DNA of 64,000 nucleotides from Collinsella sp. (GCA_019425015.1 JAHYYJ010000003.1:62001-126000); one strand, 5' to 3'; shown: positions 1 through 8,644, numbered from the stretch's first letter. A program made the numbers and translations. The notes: generated from the sequence alone by a model not told the origin.

Positions 1-452
1 GCGATGCCGCAGGCAATGTTGAGCCGGCGCGCCAGGCCGCCCGAGAGCTTGCCGGGGCGGAACTTGGTAAAGTCGCCCAGGCCGACAAAGTCGATCGCCT
101 CGTCCACCAGCGCGCGGCGGCGCTTGCGGTCGTTGACGTAGAGACTGCAGAAATAGTCGATGTTCTCGCGCACGGTGAGCTCGTCGAACACCGCCACCTG
201 CTGCGGCACCACACCGATGCGGCGCTTGAGGTCGTAGCGGGCGGGCGTCATGCGCTCGCCGAACAGCTCGATGGTGCCTTTGTCGTAGGCGAGCAGCTGC
301 AGGATGCAGTTGATGGACGTGGTCTTGCCCGAGCCGTTGGGGCCCAGCAGGCCAAAGATCTCGCCGGGGGCGATACTCAGGTTAAAGTGGTCGAGCGCAA
401 TAAGGTCGTCGTAGCGCTTAACGAGGTTTTCGACGTGGACGATGTCTGTCAT
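1..452 (-). CDS. ABC transporter ATP-binding protein (3'-truncated by window edge)
   Basis: The N-terminal 150 residues of an ABC ATPase are visible; the rest lies beyond the left edge. The protein starts MTDIVHVENLVKRYDDLIAL and carries a Walker A motif GPNGSGKT near residue 38, a Q-loop region (VVPQQVAVFDELTVREN) and the start of the signature, LSGGLARRLN. The GLARRLN form is typical of the drug/antibiotic or ABC-2-type export family (CcmA-like). It is transcribed away from the two-component system at 652, which may regulate it, as in many NarL-type sensor and ABC-2 pairs; that link is inferred from position only. Confidence 0.9.
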   Translation of the reverse strand, partial: MTDIVHVENLVKRYDDLIALDHFNLSIAPGEIFGLLGPNGSGKTTSINCILQLLAYDKGTIELFGERMTPARYDLKRRIGVVPQQVAVFDELTVRENIDYFCSLYVNDRKRRRALVDEAIDFVGLGDFTKFRPGKLSGGLARRLNIACGI

Positions 453-639
453 GAGGCGGCCCTTCTGTTGGTCGTGGCCCGGTACGATTGCATCATCGCA
501 GGAGCGGGCGGCGCGCGCCAGTGAGCTTTGTCACGAGTGCGAGGGTCTTGGTCGTGCGGCCTGCCGACGCCCCCGCTTTGCCACGCGGGAGGAATGTCAC
601 GGTTGCGCAGGCGGCCCCTCCACCATGCGCGGCTTCGCG

Positions 640-645
640 TACAAT
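640..645 (+). promoter_or_regulatory. Candidate -10 box for a leaderless sensor kinase mRNA
   Basis: TACAAT lies 6 nt before the ATG at 652. No Shine-Dalgarno-like sequence occurs between or just upstream of them. A start point 6-7 nt after the box would fall on the ATG, so the message may be leaderless. No convincing -35 is visible. Confidence 0.4.
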
Positions 646-651
646 ACCCGT

Positions 652-1797
652 ATGAACAGGCTTTTCGACAAATTGATCGTGCTGGCGTGCTGTATTGCGG
701 CCGCCATGGGTCTTGCTGTGAACGCTCACCTGGTCGCGGCGTTTTGCCTTGGCGTTATTGCCACCTCGCTAGCCGAGGTCGCACGGGGGAACCGCGCCCG
801 CCGTGCGAGCGAGGCCGCGAGCTACGTTTACGTCATCGCGGCTGTCTTCGTGCCGCCGTTTGTGCCGTTTGCGCCTCTCGCCCTCTATGACATCGCGCGG
901 CGCGTGCGCCGTGAGCACGCCTGGATCGCGCTGGGCATTGGCGTCGTCTTTGTCTTTGCGCTCGTCGCGGACCTTCGCACCGACGCGCTCACCGCCCGAA
1001 CGCTCCTGCTGACCGCCATCCTTTCGGTTGCCGCCACCTTGCTATCGCTACGTACCGCCCAGTTAGAGCGCGAGCAGCAGCGCATGCGCCGTACCCGAGA
1101 CGAGCTGCAGGAACGAGCCCTCGCGCTCGAGGCGCGCAACCGCGACCTTGCCGACCGCCAGGACTACGAAGTCGAGCTCGCGACGCTCGCCGAACGCGCC
1201 CGCATCGCGCGCGAGATCCACGATAATGTCGGGCACCAGCTCACGCGTGCCTCGCTGCAGACCGAGGCCCTGCGCGTCGTGCACGCCGACGAGCCCGGCG
1301 TCGCCGCCGATTTCGCCGACGTCAAACGCACGGTTGACGAGGCGCTCCAGCTCGTACGTGCCAGCGTCCATGCGCTCAACGACAACGCCGTCGACCTTTC
1401 CGTGCAGCTCGAACGCATTGTTGAAGGCGTGCGCTCGGACGGCGGCCCGCAGATTGAGCTTGAAGTTATGGCCGAGCATGCGCCCGCAAATGTCGCCAAC
1501 TGCTTTGCGGCGGTCCTGCGCGAAGCGCTCTCCAACACCATGCGCCACGCTTGCGCCCATGCTGTCACCATACGGTGCATGGAGCATCCGTCGTTTTACC
1601 AGCTCATCGTTACCGACGATGGCGTGGGCGGGGTTCAAGCAAGCGGCCGCGGCGCCGCGGAGGGCATGGGGCTCGCCTCCATGCGCGAGCGCATCGAGGC
1701 GCTTGGCGGCACCTTCACCGCCGGCCCGCTTGCCGGCGCCGGCGGCTGGCGCGTGTTTGCCACCGTTCCCAAACAGCAAGGAGATGAGGACCGATGA
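652..1797 (+). CDS. NarL-type sensor histidine kinase
   Basis: A 381-residue membrane sensor kinase. Several hydrophobic segments fill roughly the first 130 residues, followed by a coiled coil rich in Arg/Glu/Leu and a HisKA_3 dimerisation domain with the phospho-acceptor His190 in AREIHDNVGHQLTRAS. The C-terminal HATPase_c domain shows an N-box (EALSNTMRHA) and G-boxes (TDDGVGG, GMGLASMRERIEALGG). The open frame extends upstream to 442, but that extension is Cys/Arg-rich and not membrane-like, so I chose the ATG at 652. It overlaps the regulator by four bases (ATGA), implying translational coupling. The input signal is unknown. Confidence 0.9.
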   Translation: MNRLFDKLIVLACCIAAAMGLAVNAHLVAAFCLGVIATSLAEVARGNRARRASEAASYVYVIAAVFVPPFVPFAPLALYDIARRVRREHAWIALGIGVVFVFALVADLRTDALTARTLLLTAILSVAATLLSLRTAQLEREQQRMRRTRDELQERALALEARNRDLADRQDYEVELATLAERARIAREIHDNVGHQLTRASLQTEALRVVHADEPGVAADFADVKRTVDEALQLVRASVHALNDNAVDLSVQLERIVEGVRSDGGPQIELEVMAEHAPANVANCFAAVLREALSNTMRHACAHAVTIRCMEHPSFYQLIVTDDGVGGVQASGRGAAEGMGLASMRERIEALGGTFTAGPLAGAGGWRVFATVPKQQGDEDR

Positions 1798-2423
1798 GGC
1801 TCATTGTTGTCGACGACGACCGCTTGGTGGTCGATTCGCTCAAGATTATCCTGGGCGCCCAGCCGCAGATCGAGGTGGTGGGCACCGGCGCCAATGGCGA
1901 CGACGCGGTCGCGCTCTACGCCGAGCACGCGCCCGACATCGCGCTGCTCGACATCCAGATGCCGGGACGTGACGGACTTTCGGCGGCACGCAAAATCCTT
2001 GAGCGCGACCCTGCGGCGCGCGTGGTGTTTCTGACGACGTTTTCGGATGACGAGTACATTGTGTCGGCACTCAAACTGGGCGCCCGCGGCTACCTGATTA
2101 AAACCGATGTCGCCGCCATTCCTCCGGCGTTGGCGCAGGTCATGAGCGGCAAACGCGTGCTCGAGGGTAAGGCGATCGAAGATGTTGACTTTGACGGGAT
2201 GGGCAACAAGACGGGCGCGCCCCACCGGCCCGCGGCCTTTGCCGGTCTGACCGACCGCGAGTTCGAAGTCGCCGAGCTCATCGCCCGCGGTCTCGATAAC
2301 AAGGAAATCGCCGCCACCGCCTATATGGGCGAAGGCACGGTGCGCAACCACATCAGCTCGATCCTTGCAAAGATGGGCCTGCGCAACCGCACGCAGATCG
2401 CCATCGCCTACCTGCGAGGGTAA
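1794..2423 (+). CDS. NarL/FixJ-family response regulator
   Basis: A 209-residue two-domain regulator. The receiver domain begins MRLIVVDDDRLVVDSL (acidic pocket DDD) and has the predicted phosphorylated Asp53 in LLDIQMPG; a KTD near residue 103 supplies the conserved Lys. The C-terminal LuxR-type HTH runs from LTDREFEVAELIARG to the stop, with recognition-helix residues GEGTVRNHISSILAKMG. It is coupled to the kinase at 652 and is its obvious partner. The target may be the divergent ABC genes at the left edge, but no operator was identified. Confidence 0.93.
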   Translation: MRLIVVDDDRLVVDSLKIILGAQPQIEVVGTGANGDDAVALYAEHAPDIALLDIQMPGRDGLSAARKILERDPAARVVFLTTFSDDEYIVSALKLGARGYLIKTDVAAIPPALAQVMSGKRVLEGKAIEDVDFDGMGNKTGAPHRPAAFAGLTDREFEVAELIARGLDNKEIAATAYMGEGTVRNHISSILAKMGLRNRTQIAIAYLRG

Positions 2424-2483
2424 TTACCCAACGGTCAACCGCCCCGGCACAGCAAAATGGCTGTAACCGATTTAATGCCATTT

Positions 2484-2637
2484 CAAAACTATGCCGGTTT
2501 ACGGGGCTAAACTCAGGACCCCCATCCATACCCGCGTTTTCTGCAAAATGACGACTCGTCTACCTGCGGTTTTATTTTCACGAATATCGGCATGGTTGGG
2601 GACTCGTGACTCAGCCCCGTAAACCGGCATAGTTTTG
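2484..2637. repeat. Long inverted-repeat element, family A copy 1
   Basis: Two perfect 25-bp arms (core ACTATGCCGGTTTACGG) at 2484-2508 and 2613-2637 enclose about 104 bp. The interior, read on the minus strand, matches copy 2 (39815-39968) in blocks such as CCCCAACCAT and AATAAAACCGCAGG. The element is therefore asymmetric and inserted in opposite orientations. No ORF. It lies between convergent genes. Confidence 0.8.
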
Positions 2638-2741
2638 TTCGGGCGGCCCTGCACGAGTGCCCCCGCAAGCCTTGCGGGACCAAAATGATCCGTTTTCCTC
2701 CGTCCCCAAGGGATCAGCCGGAACCGCTCGCCACGAAACCT

Positions 2742-2877
2742 GCCCATCTACTACGTTTGACTCGATACCCCCGACCATACCCCCGTTTTCCAGAAAACCG
2801 CAGGCGTTCTACCTGAGGTTTTGTTTTCACATTTTTTGCCGTGGTTGGGGGTTGGCGCCCAAAAGTAGTAGATGGGC
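2742..2877. repeat. Long inverted-repeat element, family B copy 1
   Basis: The arms GCCCATCTACTAC (2742-2754) and its complement (2865-2877) enclose about 110 bp with an AAAACCGCAGG block. Imperfect pairing continues outward (CCACGAAA against TTTCGTGG). Copy 2 is at 39547-39720. The left flank at 2685-2715 (TCCGTCCCCAAGGGATCA) also has an inverted counterpart near 39488-39520. Confidence 0.75.
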
Positions 2878-2948
2878 CCATTTCGTGGCAGGCGGGTCAT
2901 TTTCGGGCTGGACGGGTCGCGTGGCGGCCCACCCGCGCGTTCACGCGC

Positions 2949-2982
2949 GGGGCCGGCGGGGCATTTTTGCCCCGCCGGCCCC
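2949..2982. terminator. Strong GC hairpin between convergent genes
   Basis: Fourteen perfect base pairs (GGGGCCGGCGGGGC and its complement) close a 6-nt T-rich loop just downstream of the hydrogenase operon's last gene. There is no U-tract after the stem on either strand, so it may block or pause polymerase rather than act as a canonical intrinsic terminator. Confidence 0.5.
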
Positions 2983-3014
2983 TATTCCAGCGCTATACCA
3001 GCCCCATTCCAGCG

Positions 3015-3356
3015 CTACTCCGGCTTGGTTTCTACCGTGGGGGTCTTGTCCGCCGCGACTGGAGTGCGCGCGGTGTCCATAGTCAGGCAGTGCTTGGGGC
3101 AGCTTTCGATGCACTCGCCGCACACCACGCAGGCGTACGGGTCAATCGACCAGGTACCGCCCTTGCGATCGACCGCGAGCGCGCCCGCCGGGCAGCGACG
3201 CGCGCACATGCCGCAGCAGATGCACACATCCATGTCATTGACGATATGCCCGCGCAAGCGCTCGGGTGCCGTCAGCCCCTCCTGCGGATAGCACACCGTA
3301 ACCGGCTGCTTGACCATAGAGCCCAAGGCCGTCTTGGCAAATGTCAGCAAACTCAT
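3015..3356 (-). CDS. echF: Ech-type hydrogenase ferredoxin-like subunit (EchF)
   Basis: A 113-residue polyferredoxin subunit. Two 4Fe-4S motifs are intact: CICCGMCARRCPAGAL and CVVCGECIESCPKHCL. They should relay electrons between external ferredoxin and the small subunit. The last 25 residues are Thr/Pro/Lys-rich. It is the final gene of the hydrogenase operon, 7 nt after the large subunit, the place echF takes in the classical echABCDEF order. NuoI-like subunits of related complexes look similar; the operon context decides the call. Confidence 0.88.
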   Translation of the reverse strand: MSLLTFAKTALGSMVKQPVTVCYPQEGLTAPERLRGHIVNDMDVCICCGMCARRCPAGALAVDRKGGTWSIDPYACVVCGECIESCPKHCLTMDTARTPVAADKTPTVETKPE

Positions 3357-3363
3357 GCCGCGC

Positions 3364-4452
3364 CTACCTTTCCGTGCAGCTAATGCAGGGGTCGATGGTC
3401 AGGATAATCATGGGCACGTTGGCAAGGAGCACGCCCTGCAGCGCATGTGTCAGACCCGCCAGGTTTTGCGACGTCGGCGTTCGCACGCGAAAACGGTCCA
3501 GGTTCTTGGTGCCGTTGCCGCGTACATAGTAGTACGCCTCGCCGCGCGGCTGTTCAATCACAACCTCGCCGCGCGCGCCGTCGGCCGGCGTAAGCTTGGT
3601 GCGCCCGCCGATGCCGTCGTGTGGAATCTTACCGACAAGCTCCTTGATGATATCCATGGCCTGCGTGACCTCGGCGCAACGCACCTGGCAGCGGGCATAG
3701 CAGTCGCCGTCGGTCGCCACGATGGGCTCAAACGCGGCCAGATCCGCATAGGCGCCGTCGCCAAACATGCGCACGTCGTAATCCACGCCCGAGGCGCGCC
3801 CAAACGGACCGACCATCGAAAGCTCCAGCGCGTCTTTCTTGCTGATCACGCCCACGCCATGCAGACGCTCGCCACAGCTGTCGTCGTCCAAAAACGTATG
3901 CACCAGGGCCTCGTAGTCGGGGCACATGGCGTCGAGCGTCTGGACAATGCCGGCCAGCTCGGAGTCCTCAATGTCGTGCTTAAGGCCGCCGATCTCGTTG
4001 ATCGACAGAATCACGCGACCACCGCACGTGCTCTCAAAGATCTTGAGAATCTGCTCGCGCAGCGTCCACGAACGATAGAACAACGCCTCGAAGCCAAAGG
4101 CGTCGGCGAGCAAGCCCAGCCACAGCAGGTGCGAGTGGATGCGCGAAAGCTCATGCAGAATGGTGCGGATATACTGCACGCGCCCGGGCACCTCGATGCC
4201 GAGCATGCACTCGCAGGCGCTGGCATAGCCGTAGCTGTGGCCCACGGCGCAGATGCCGCAGATGCGCTCGGCGATATAGCCAAACTGGTGCATATCGCGC
4301 TTTTCGGTGAGCTTCTCGAGTCCGCGGTGCACAAAGCCGATCTGCGGAATTGCCTCGATGACGCGGTCGTCCTCGATCACTAGGTCCAGATGAAGCGGCT
4401 CGGGCAGCACCGGGTGCTGCGGGCCAAACGGAATAACGGAGCGATGTGCCAT
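3364..4452 (-). CDS. echE: [NiFe]-hydrogenase large subunit, group 4 Ech type (EchE)
   Basis: A 362-residue catalytic subunit, homologous to NuoD. Both nickel-ligating Cys pairs are present: RICGICAVGHS near residue 63 and DPCISCTER at the extreme C-terminus. This separates a true hydrogenase from NuoD, which lacks them. The chain ends three residues after the last Cys, so there is no C-terminal propeptide for a maturation protease to remove. It should reduce protons with electrons from ferredoxin, or do the reverse, at the cytoplasmic membrane face. Hyp maturation genes are not in this window. Confidence 0.93.
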   Translation of the reverse strand: MAHRSVIPFGPQHPVLPEPLHLDLVIEDDRVIEAIPQIGFVHRGLEKLTEKRDMHQFGYIAERICGICAVGHSYGYASACECMLGIEVPGRVQYIRTILHELSRIHSHLLWLGLLADAFGFEALFYRSWTLREQILKIFESTCGGRVILSINEIGGLKHDIEDSELAGIVQTLDAMCPDYEALVHTFLDDDSCGERLHGVGVISKKDALELSMVGPFGRASGVDYDVRMFGDGAYADLAAFEPIVATDGDCYARCQVRCAEVTQAMDIIKELVGKIPHDGIGGRTKLTPADGARGEVVIEQPRGEAYYYVRGNGTKNLDRFRVRTPTSQNLAGLTHALQGVLLANVPMIILTIDPCISCTER

Positions 4453-4457
4453 GGACC

Positions 4458-5174
4458 TTACGCCTCCTTTTTCTGCTTATCGCGGGCGGCCTTGGCGGCA
4501 AACGCCGCGCGGACCTTGGCCGCTTTCTCGGGATCCATGGCGGCGAGCTTTGCCTCCATCTCGGCGGCCTTGAGCGCCGCCTTCGCTGCAGCCCCATCGT
4601 GCTGAGCATCGGAGCCGGCAGCCGCAGCGGGCTGAGCAGCGGCGCCCGCGGCATCGCCGGCGCCCGCAACGCCCTCCCCTGCAGCAGCCGCAGCCGCGGC
4701 GGCCTTCTCGGCAGCGGCCTTGCGCGCCTTGGCCTCGGCAGCCGCGCGGACCTTCATGGCCTTCTCGCGCGCAGCCTTCACCTCGGGCGTGATAACGCTC
4801 ATGGGCTCGGCAGTCGAAACCTGGTAGAAAAAGCCTTTAAAGTCGATCTGCATGTCGGTGATGGCAAGCCCAAACAGGTCGTGCGCTTCGTTCTCAAACG
4901 GAAATACCGCCGGATAGTACGAGCTGATGGACGGAATCTCCTGGTACTGATCGATGCCCTTGACCACCAGGCTCTCAATCGCATAGCTGCCGTCCTGCGC
5001 AATATGCTTCTGAGCAGCACGAACGTTGATAAACGTATAGACCAAGCGATACGAGCCGTCGTCGACGCTGCGCTCGGCGTGCATTTGCACAAAGCGTGCA
5101 CCGACGCCCTTAAGCGCCTGGACATGCGACAGGAGCTCGTCGATCCCGACGGTGGTATAGATAGCCTTTTGCAT
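4458..5174 (-). CDS. echD: Hydrogenase subunit of the NuoC/30-kDa family (EchD) with Ala/Lys-rich tail
   Basis: A 238-residue protein. Residues 1-115 match the NuoC-like fold, with EIPSISSYYPAVFPFENEAHDLFG resembling the family signature around its conserved E-x-E-x-x-D residues. From about residue 120 the chain turns into an Ala/Glu/Lys-rich, probably helical or disordered tail of over 100 residues, which EchD and NuoC normally lack. Its start codon overlaps the echC stop by one base (TAATG), so the two are translationally coupled. The tail could be a linker or docking segment; this is speculation. Confidence 0.85.
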   Translation of the reverse strand: MQKAIYTTVGIDELLSHVQALKGVGARFVQMHAERSVDDGSYRLVYTFINVRAAQKHIAQDGSYAIESLVVKGIDQYQEIPSISSYYPAVFPFENEAHDLFGLAITDMQIDFKGFFYQVSTAEPMSVITPEVKAAREKAMKVRAAAEAKARKAAAEKAAAAAAAAGEGVAGAGDAAGAAAQPAAAAGSDAQHDGAAAKAALKAAEMEAKLAAMDPEKAAKVRAAFAAKAARDKQKKEA

Positions 5175-5749
5175 TACTCGGCCTCCTTTGCAGCGGCGGG
5201 CGTGGCGGACTTCCCGGCGGTCGCGTCGCCGGCCCCCGCAGCTGCCACAAACCCGTCCTCGCCCAGCTCAACGCCACCGTCCCAGGTAGCGGCACCGCCC
5301 ACGGTGAGCGGATCGCCACCGGCGCGCAACACGGTCTCCTTCTGGTCCAGGATGCCGCACGCCTCCACGATGGCATCGATCACCGTCTCGGGGCGAATGG
5401 CGCACCCGGGCGCGTACACGTCCACGGGAATCGCGCGGTCCACGCCGCCGATCACGTTGTAGGCATCGCGGAATACGCCGCCCGAGCATGCGCAGATACC
5501 GCAGGCCACCACGCACTTGGGCTCGAGCATCTGGTTGTAAATCTGACGCACGACGGGCAGGTTCTGGGCATTGACCGACCCCGTCACCAAAAAGATATCC
5601 GCATGCTTGGGGTTGCCGGTGTTGACCACGCCAAAGCGCTCCGCATCGAACAGCGGCGTGAGCGAGGCCAGCACCTCGATATCGCATCCGTTGCAGCTCG
5701 AGCCGTCGTAATGAATAACCCACGGCGAGCGCGACATTTTATGATCCAT
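5174..5749 (-). CDS. echC: [NiFe]-hydrogenase small subunit (EchC/NuoB-like)
   Basis: A 191-residue electron-transfer subunit. Its Cys set, CNGCD near residue 19, CVVACGICACSGG near residue 90 and APGC near residue 123, is that of NuoB/EchC proteins binding the proximal 4Fe-4S cluster next to the NiFe site. The last 40 residues are Ala/Gly-rich and outside the conserved fold. It sits between the membrane subunit fusion and echD in the operon. Confidence 0.92.
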   Translation of the reverse strand: MDHKMSRSPWVIHYDGSSCNGCDIEVLASLTPLFDAERFGVVNTGNPKHADIFLVTGSVNAQNLPVVRQIYNQMLEPKCVVACGICACSGGVFRDAYNVIGGVDRAIPVDVYAPGCAIRPETVIDAIVEACGILDQKETVLRAGGDPLTVGGAATWDGGVELGEDGFVAAAGAGDATAGKSATPAAAKEAE

Positions 5750-5761
5750 GGATGCCGCCTC

Positions 5762-8644
5762 CTAAATAAACACGTCGACGAGGATGGGCATAAGGTTGAG
5801 CAGGCCAAACACCAGCGCCACGCCCCAGCCGAGCTTAAAGCAGCTGCGCCAGGTGCTGCGTGCGAAGGTGTTGTCGATCAGCACCTCGACAAAATACGTC
5901 GCGGCCATCACGACCAGGGCTACGATCCAGCTCACCGGGTTGTCCCAAACAAAGAACATGCCCACCCACATCAAAAACAGCACGGTCTCACACCAGTGCA
6001 TAAGGGTCATCTTGGCCAGCGTGCCGCCGCTCATCTCGGTGGCGACGCCCTGGACAATCTCCTGATGCGCGTGATGCGAGTACGAAAGGTCGAACGGCGA
6101 CTTGCGTAGCTTGATGGTGAGCACCGCAAGCAGCGCCAAGAAAATGGGCGCGCTGTACACGATGATGGGCGCCGTCTGTCCGGTCACGGCGATGGAATCA
6201 AAACTATCGGTGGCAAGGTACAGGCCCACGCTCATCAGCAGAACGGCGGGCTCGTAGCTCATGACCTGCAGCAACTCGCGGTCGGCACCGACCTGGGCAA
6301 ACGGGCTTTGCGTCGAGGCGGACGCCAGCACCACAAAGATCGCGGCGAGCGTAACCATAAAAGCGCACAGCAGCGTGTTGGAGCCCGACACAAAGATGCC
6401 GCCGCCCACGACGGTAAAGATGAGCGCGCACGCCATATAGGTATCGTCCATGGTGTTTACGCTGGCAGGGGCCTTGCGCAGCAGCTTGGCAACGTCGTAG
6501 AAGGGCTGCAGCAGGCGCGGGCCCACGCGGCCCTGCATGCGAGCCGAAAGTTTGCGGTCGATGCCGTCGATCAAGCCGCCCGCAAGCGGCGCCAGCAAGG
6601 CAAACGCCACGGTGCCAATAAAGATGCCCACGACGCCCGAACCTTCGAAATACTTGCCGCGCAGCACCGAGGGCGCGCTCATGGCAAGCCGCTCGGGCCC
6701 AATCCATGCGCAACACAGCAGCGCAAACAAGATAATGCTGCAGCATACGACGCTACCCGCGGGGCCAATACGCTTCTCGCCAAGGGCGTCCTCCGAGTAC
6801 CAATTGCGCTTTTCGGCCTTCACCTCGTGTCCCATCGAGCCGCGGAAATGGCGATATTTGTCGGTTCCCACGCCCGAAAGGTACACGTTGACGTGCGGTT
6901 TGTTGCTCACGCGGAATGACGTCAGCAGCACCACGGCGATAAAAGCCACGATAACCACCATCAGATACATGGCGTCCTTGCCAATAACGTACGGCACGCG
7001 GCCAAACACCATGGCCAAGTAAGGCGACACCAGACCGCTCGAGATAACCGGAAACGCCACACAGCACAGAATCAGCAGCGCGGCGATGGTGTTGAGGGCC
7101 ATCCATTCGGTCTTATGGACATTGACCTCAACGTTTTGAGCCGTGGGGTCGACGCCCGAAAGCTTGGCAAGCCACTTGCCCCAGAAGTAAAACGTCGCGG
7201 CCGAGCCAAAGGCAAGCACCATGATCATGAGCACGTTGCCGGTCTGCGCAAACGCCACCAGGGCGCCCCACTTGGACACGAGCATGCCAAACGGCGCCAC
7301 AAACATGCCCATAATGCCCAGCATCATCAGACGCGTCAGGTGCGGCATGCGGCTGAACATGCCGTCCATGTCCTCGATATTGCGGCTGCCGATATGATGC
7401 TCGGCCGTGCCCACGCACAGGAACAGCAGCGACTTGGCCACCGTGTGGAACAAGATCAGGAAGATGGCCGCCCATACGGCCTCGGGCGCGCCGACACCCA
7501 AGCAGGCACTGATGAGGCCCAAGTTGGAAATGGTGGAGTACGCGAGCACGCGTTTGGCGTTGCTCTGCGAGATGGCCATGAGTGCAGCGAGCAAAAACGT
7601 GATGGCACCCACACTCGTGACCATAAAGCCGGTCACGGGGTAGATGGCATAGAGTGGGCTCAGCTTGACCATCAGGAACACGCCGGCTTTGACCATGGTT
7701 GACGAGTGCAGCAGGGCGCTCGTGGGAGTGGGTGCAACCATGGCACCCAACAGCCAAGTGTGGAACGGCATCTGTGCGGCCTTGGTGAGCGCGGCGAGCG
7801 ACAACAGGATGACCGGCATCACCAGCAGCGCGGACTGCGCGGTTCCGGTGCCGGAAAGCTCGATCATGCCCGAGATGGTCAGCGGCATGCCGTTAACGTG
7901 CAGATACATAAGTCCGGCCAAAAACGCGATGCCGCCCAGCATGTTGAGGATGATTTGGGTAAAGGCGTTCTTGATGGCCTCGGGCGTACGCGTGTAGCCA
8001 ATCATAAGGAACGAACACACGGTGGTGATTTCCCAGCCGCAGAACAGCCACTCAAGGTTGTCGCTCGTCACGATGACGAACATGGCCGAGAGGAACAGGA
8101 ACATGAGCGCCAGGAACTGCGGGCGACGGTCGGGCGCGGTCTGCCCGCGCAGCGCGGCCTCGTGCTCGTCATGGGCCTGGAAGTCCTTCATGTAGCCCAG
8201 GGCATACAAGCAGATTAGACTGCCAACGATGCCGACGGCGAGGACCATGATCACGCTCATGTAGTCCAGGTAGAGTGGCGTTGCCGTGACGGCTTCGGCC
8301 GCGGGCAGCGTCATGGCTGCAAAGGCGAGCGAGCCCACCAGCTGGACTATGCCGAGCACCGTGGTGAGCGCGTTCCTATATTTGTACGCGTTGTACAGGA
8401 TGACAGCGCACAGGATGACGTCGATAACGGAACTGATGATCGAGAGCACATGCGAGGTGCCGGGGGCAACCTCAAAGCTCTGCGGACCCGTGCCAAAAAA
8501 CATGACGGCGACTACAACTGTCACCGCCATAATAATGCCGGAGCCTATGAGCCCCGCCGCATCGCGGGCGCGGTCACCGCGCGCGAGCAGCATGCCCAGC
8601 GCCGGTACCAGCGGAAACAGGGTAAGGAAATACAGTAGCGTCAT
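5762..8644 (-). CDS. Fused Ech membrane subunit: NuoL-like (EchA) plus NuoH-like (EchB)
   Basis: A 960-residue polytopic membrane protein joining two subunits that are normally separate. Residues 1 to about 640 form a NuoL/MrpA-type antiporter subunit with the proton_antipo_M region (FFHTWLL-like block PFHTWLLGAMVAPTPTSALLH). From about residue 655 (MSAPSVLRGKYFEG) it becomes NuoH-like: RKLSARMQGRVGPRLLQPFYD and the SPFAQVGADRELLQVMSYEP loop. The fused chain gives both the ion-translocating arm and the anchor for the hydrogenase arm. An internal start at 6682 lacks a ribosome-binding site, so a single chain is likely. A GGGGGAG site precedes the ATG at 8644. It is the first gene of the operon. 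Confidence 0.9.
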   Translation of the reverse strand: MTLLYFLTLFPLVPALGMLLARGDRARDAAGLIGSGIIMAVTVVVAVMFFGTGPQSFEVAPGTSHVLSIISSVIDVILCAVILYNAYKYRNALTTVLGIVQLVGSLAFAAMTLPAAEAVTATPLYLDYMSVIMVLAVGIVGSLICLYALGYMKDFQAHDEHEAALRGQTAPDRRPQFLALMFLFLSAMFVIVTSDNLEWLFCGWEITTVCSFLMIGYTRTPEAIKNAFTQIILNMLGGIAFLAGLMYLHVNGMPLTISGMIELSGTGTAQSALLVMPVILLSLAALTKAAQMPFHTWLLGAMVAPTPTSALLHSSTMVKAGVFLMVKLSPLYAIYPVTGFMVTSVGAITFLLAALMAISQSNAKRVLAYSTISNLGLISACLGVGAPEAVWAAIFLILFHTVAKSLLFLCVGTAEHHIGSRNIEDMDGMFSRMPHLTRLMMLGIMGMFVAPFGMLVSKWGALVAFAQTGNVLMIMVLAFGSAATFYFWGKWLAKLSGVDPTAQNVEVNVHKTEWMALNTIAALLILCCVAFPVISSGLVSPYLAMVFGRVPYVIGKDAMYLMVVIVAFIAVVLLTSFRVSNKPHVNVYLSGVGTDKYRHFRGSMGHEVKAEKRNWYSEDALGEKRIGPAGSVVCCSIILFALLCCAWIGPERLAMSAPSVLRGKYFEGSGVVGIFIGTVAFALLAPLAGGLIDGIDRKLSARMQGRVGPRLLQPFYDVAKLLRKAPASVNTMDDTYMACALIFTVVGGGIFVSGSNTLLCAFMVTLAAIFVVLASASTQSPFAQVGADRELLQVMSYEPAVLLMSVGLYLATDSFDSIAVTGQTAPIIVYSAPIFLALLAVLTIKLRKSPFDLSYSHHAHQEIVQGVATEMSGGTLAKMTLMHWCETVLFLMWVGMFFVWDNPVSWIVALVVMAATYFVEVLIDNTFARSTWRSCFKLGWGVALVFGLLNLMPILVDVFI

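Noticed and set aside
442..651. N-terminal extension of the sensor kinase
   Set aside because: Cys/Arg-rich and without membrane character; it would also overlap the divergent ABC gene's start. The ATG at 652 leads straight into the sensor's membrane segments.
3310..4383. 357-codon plus-strand frame opposite the hydrogenase large subunit
   Set aside because: Antisense shadow; the minus strand carries both nickel-binding motifs.
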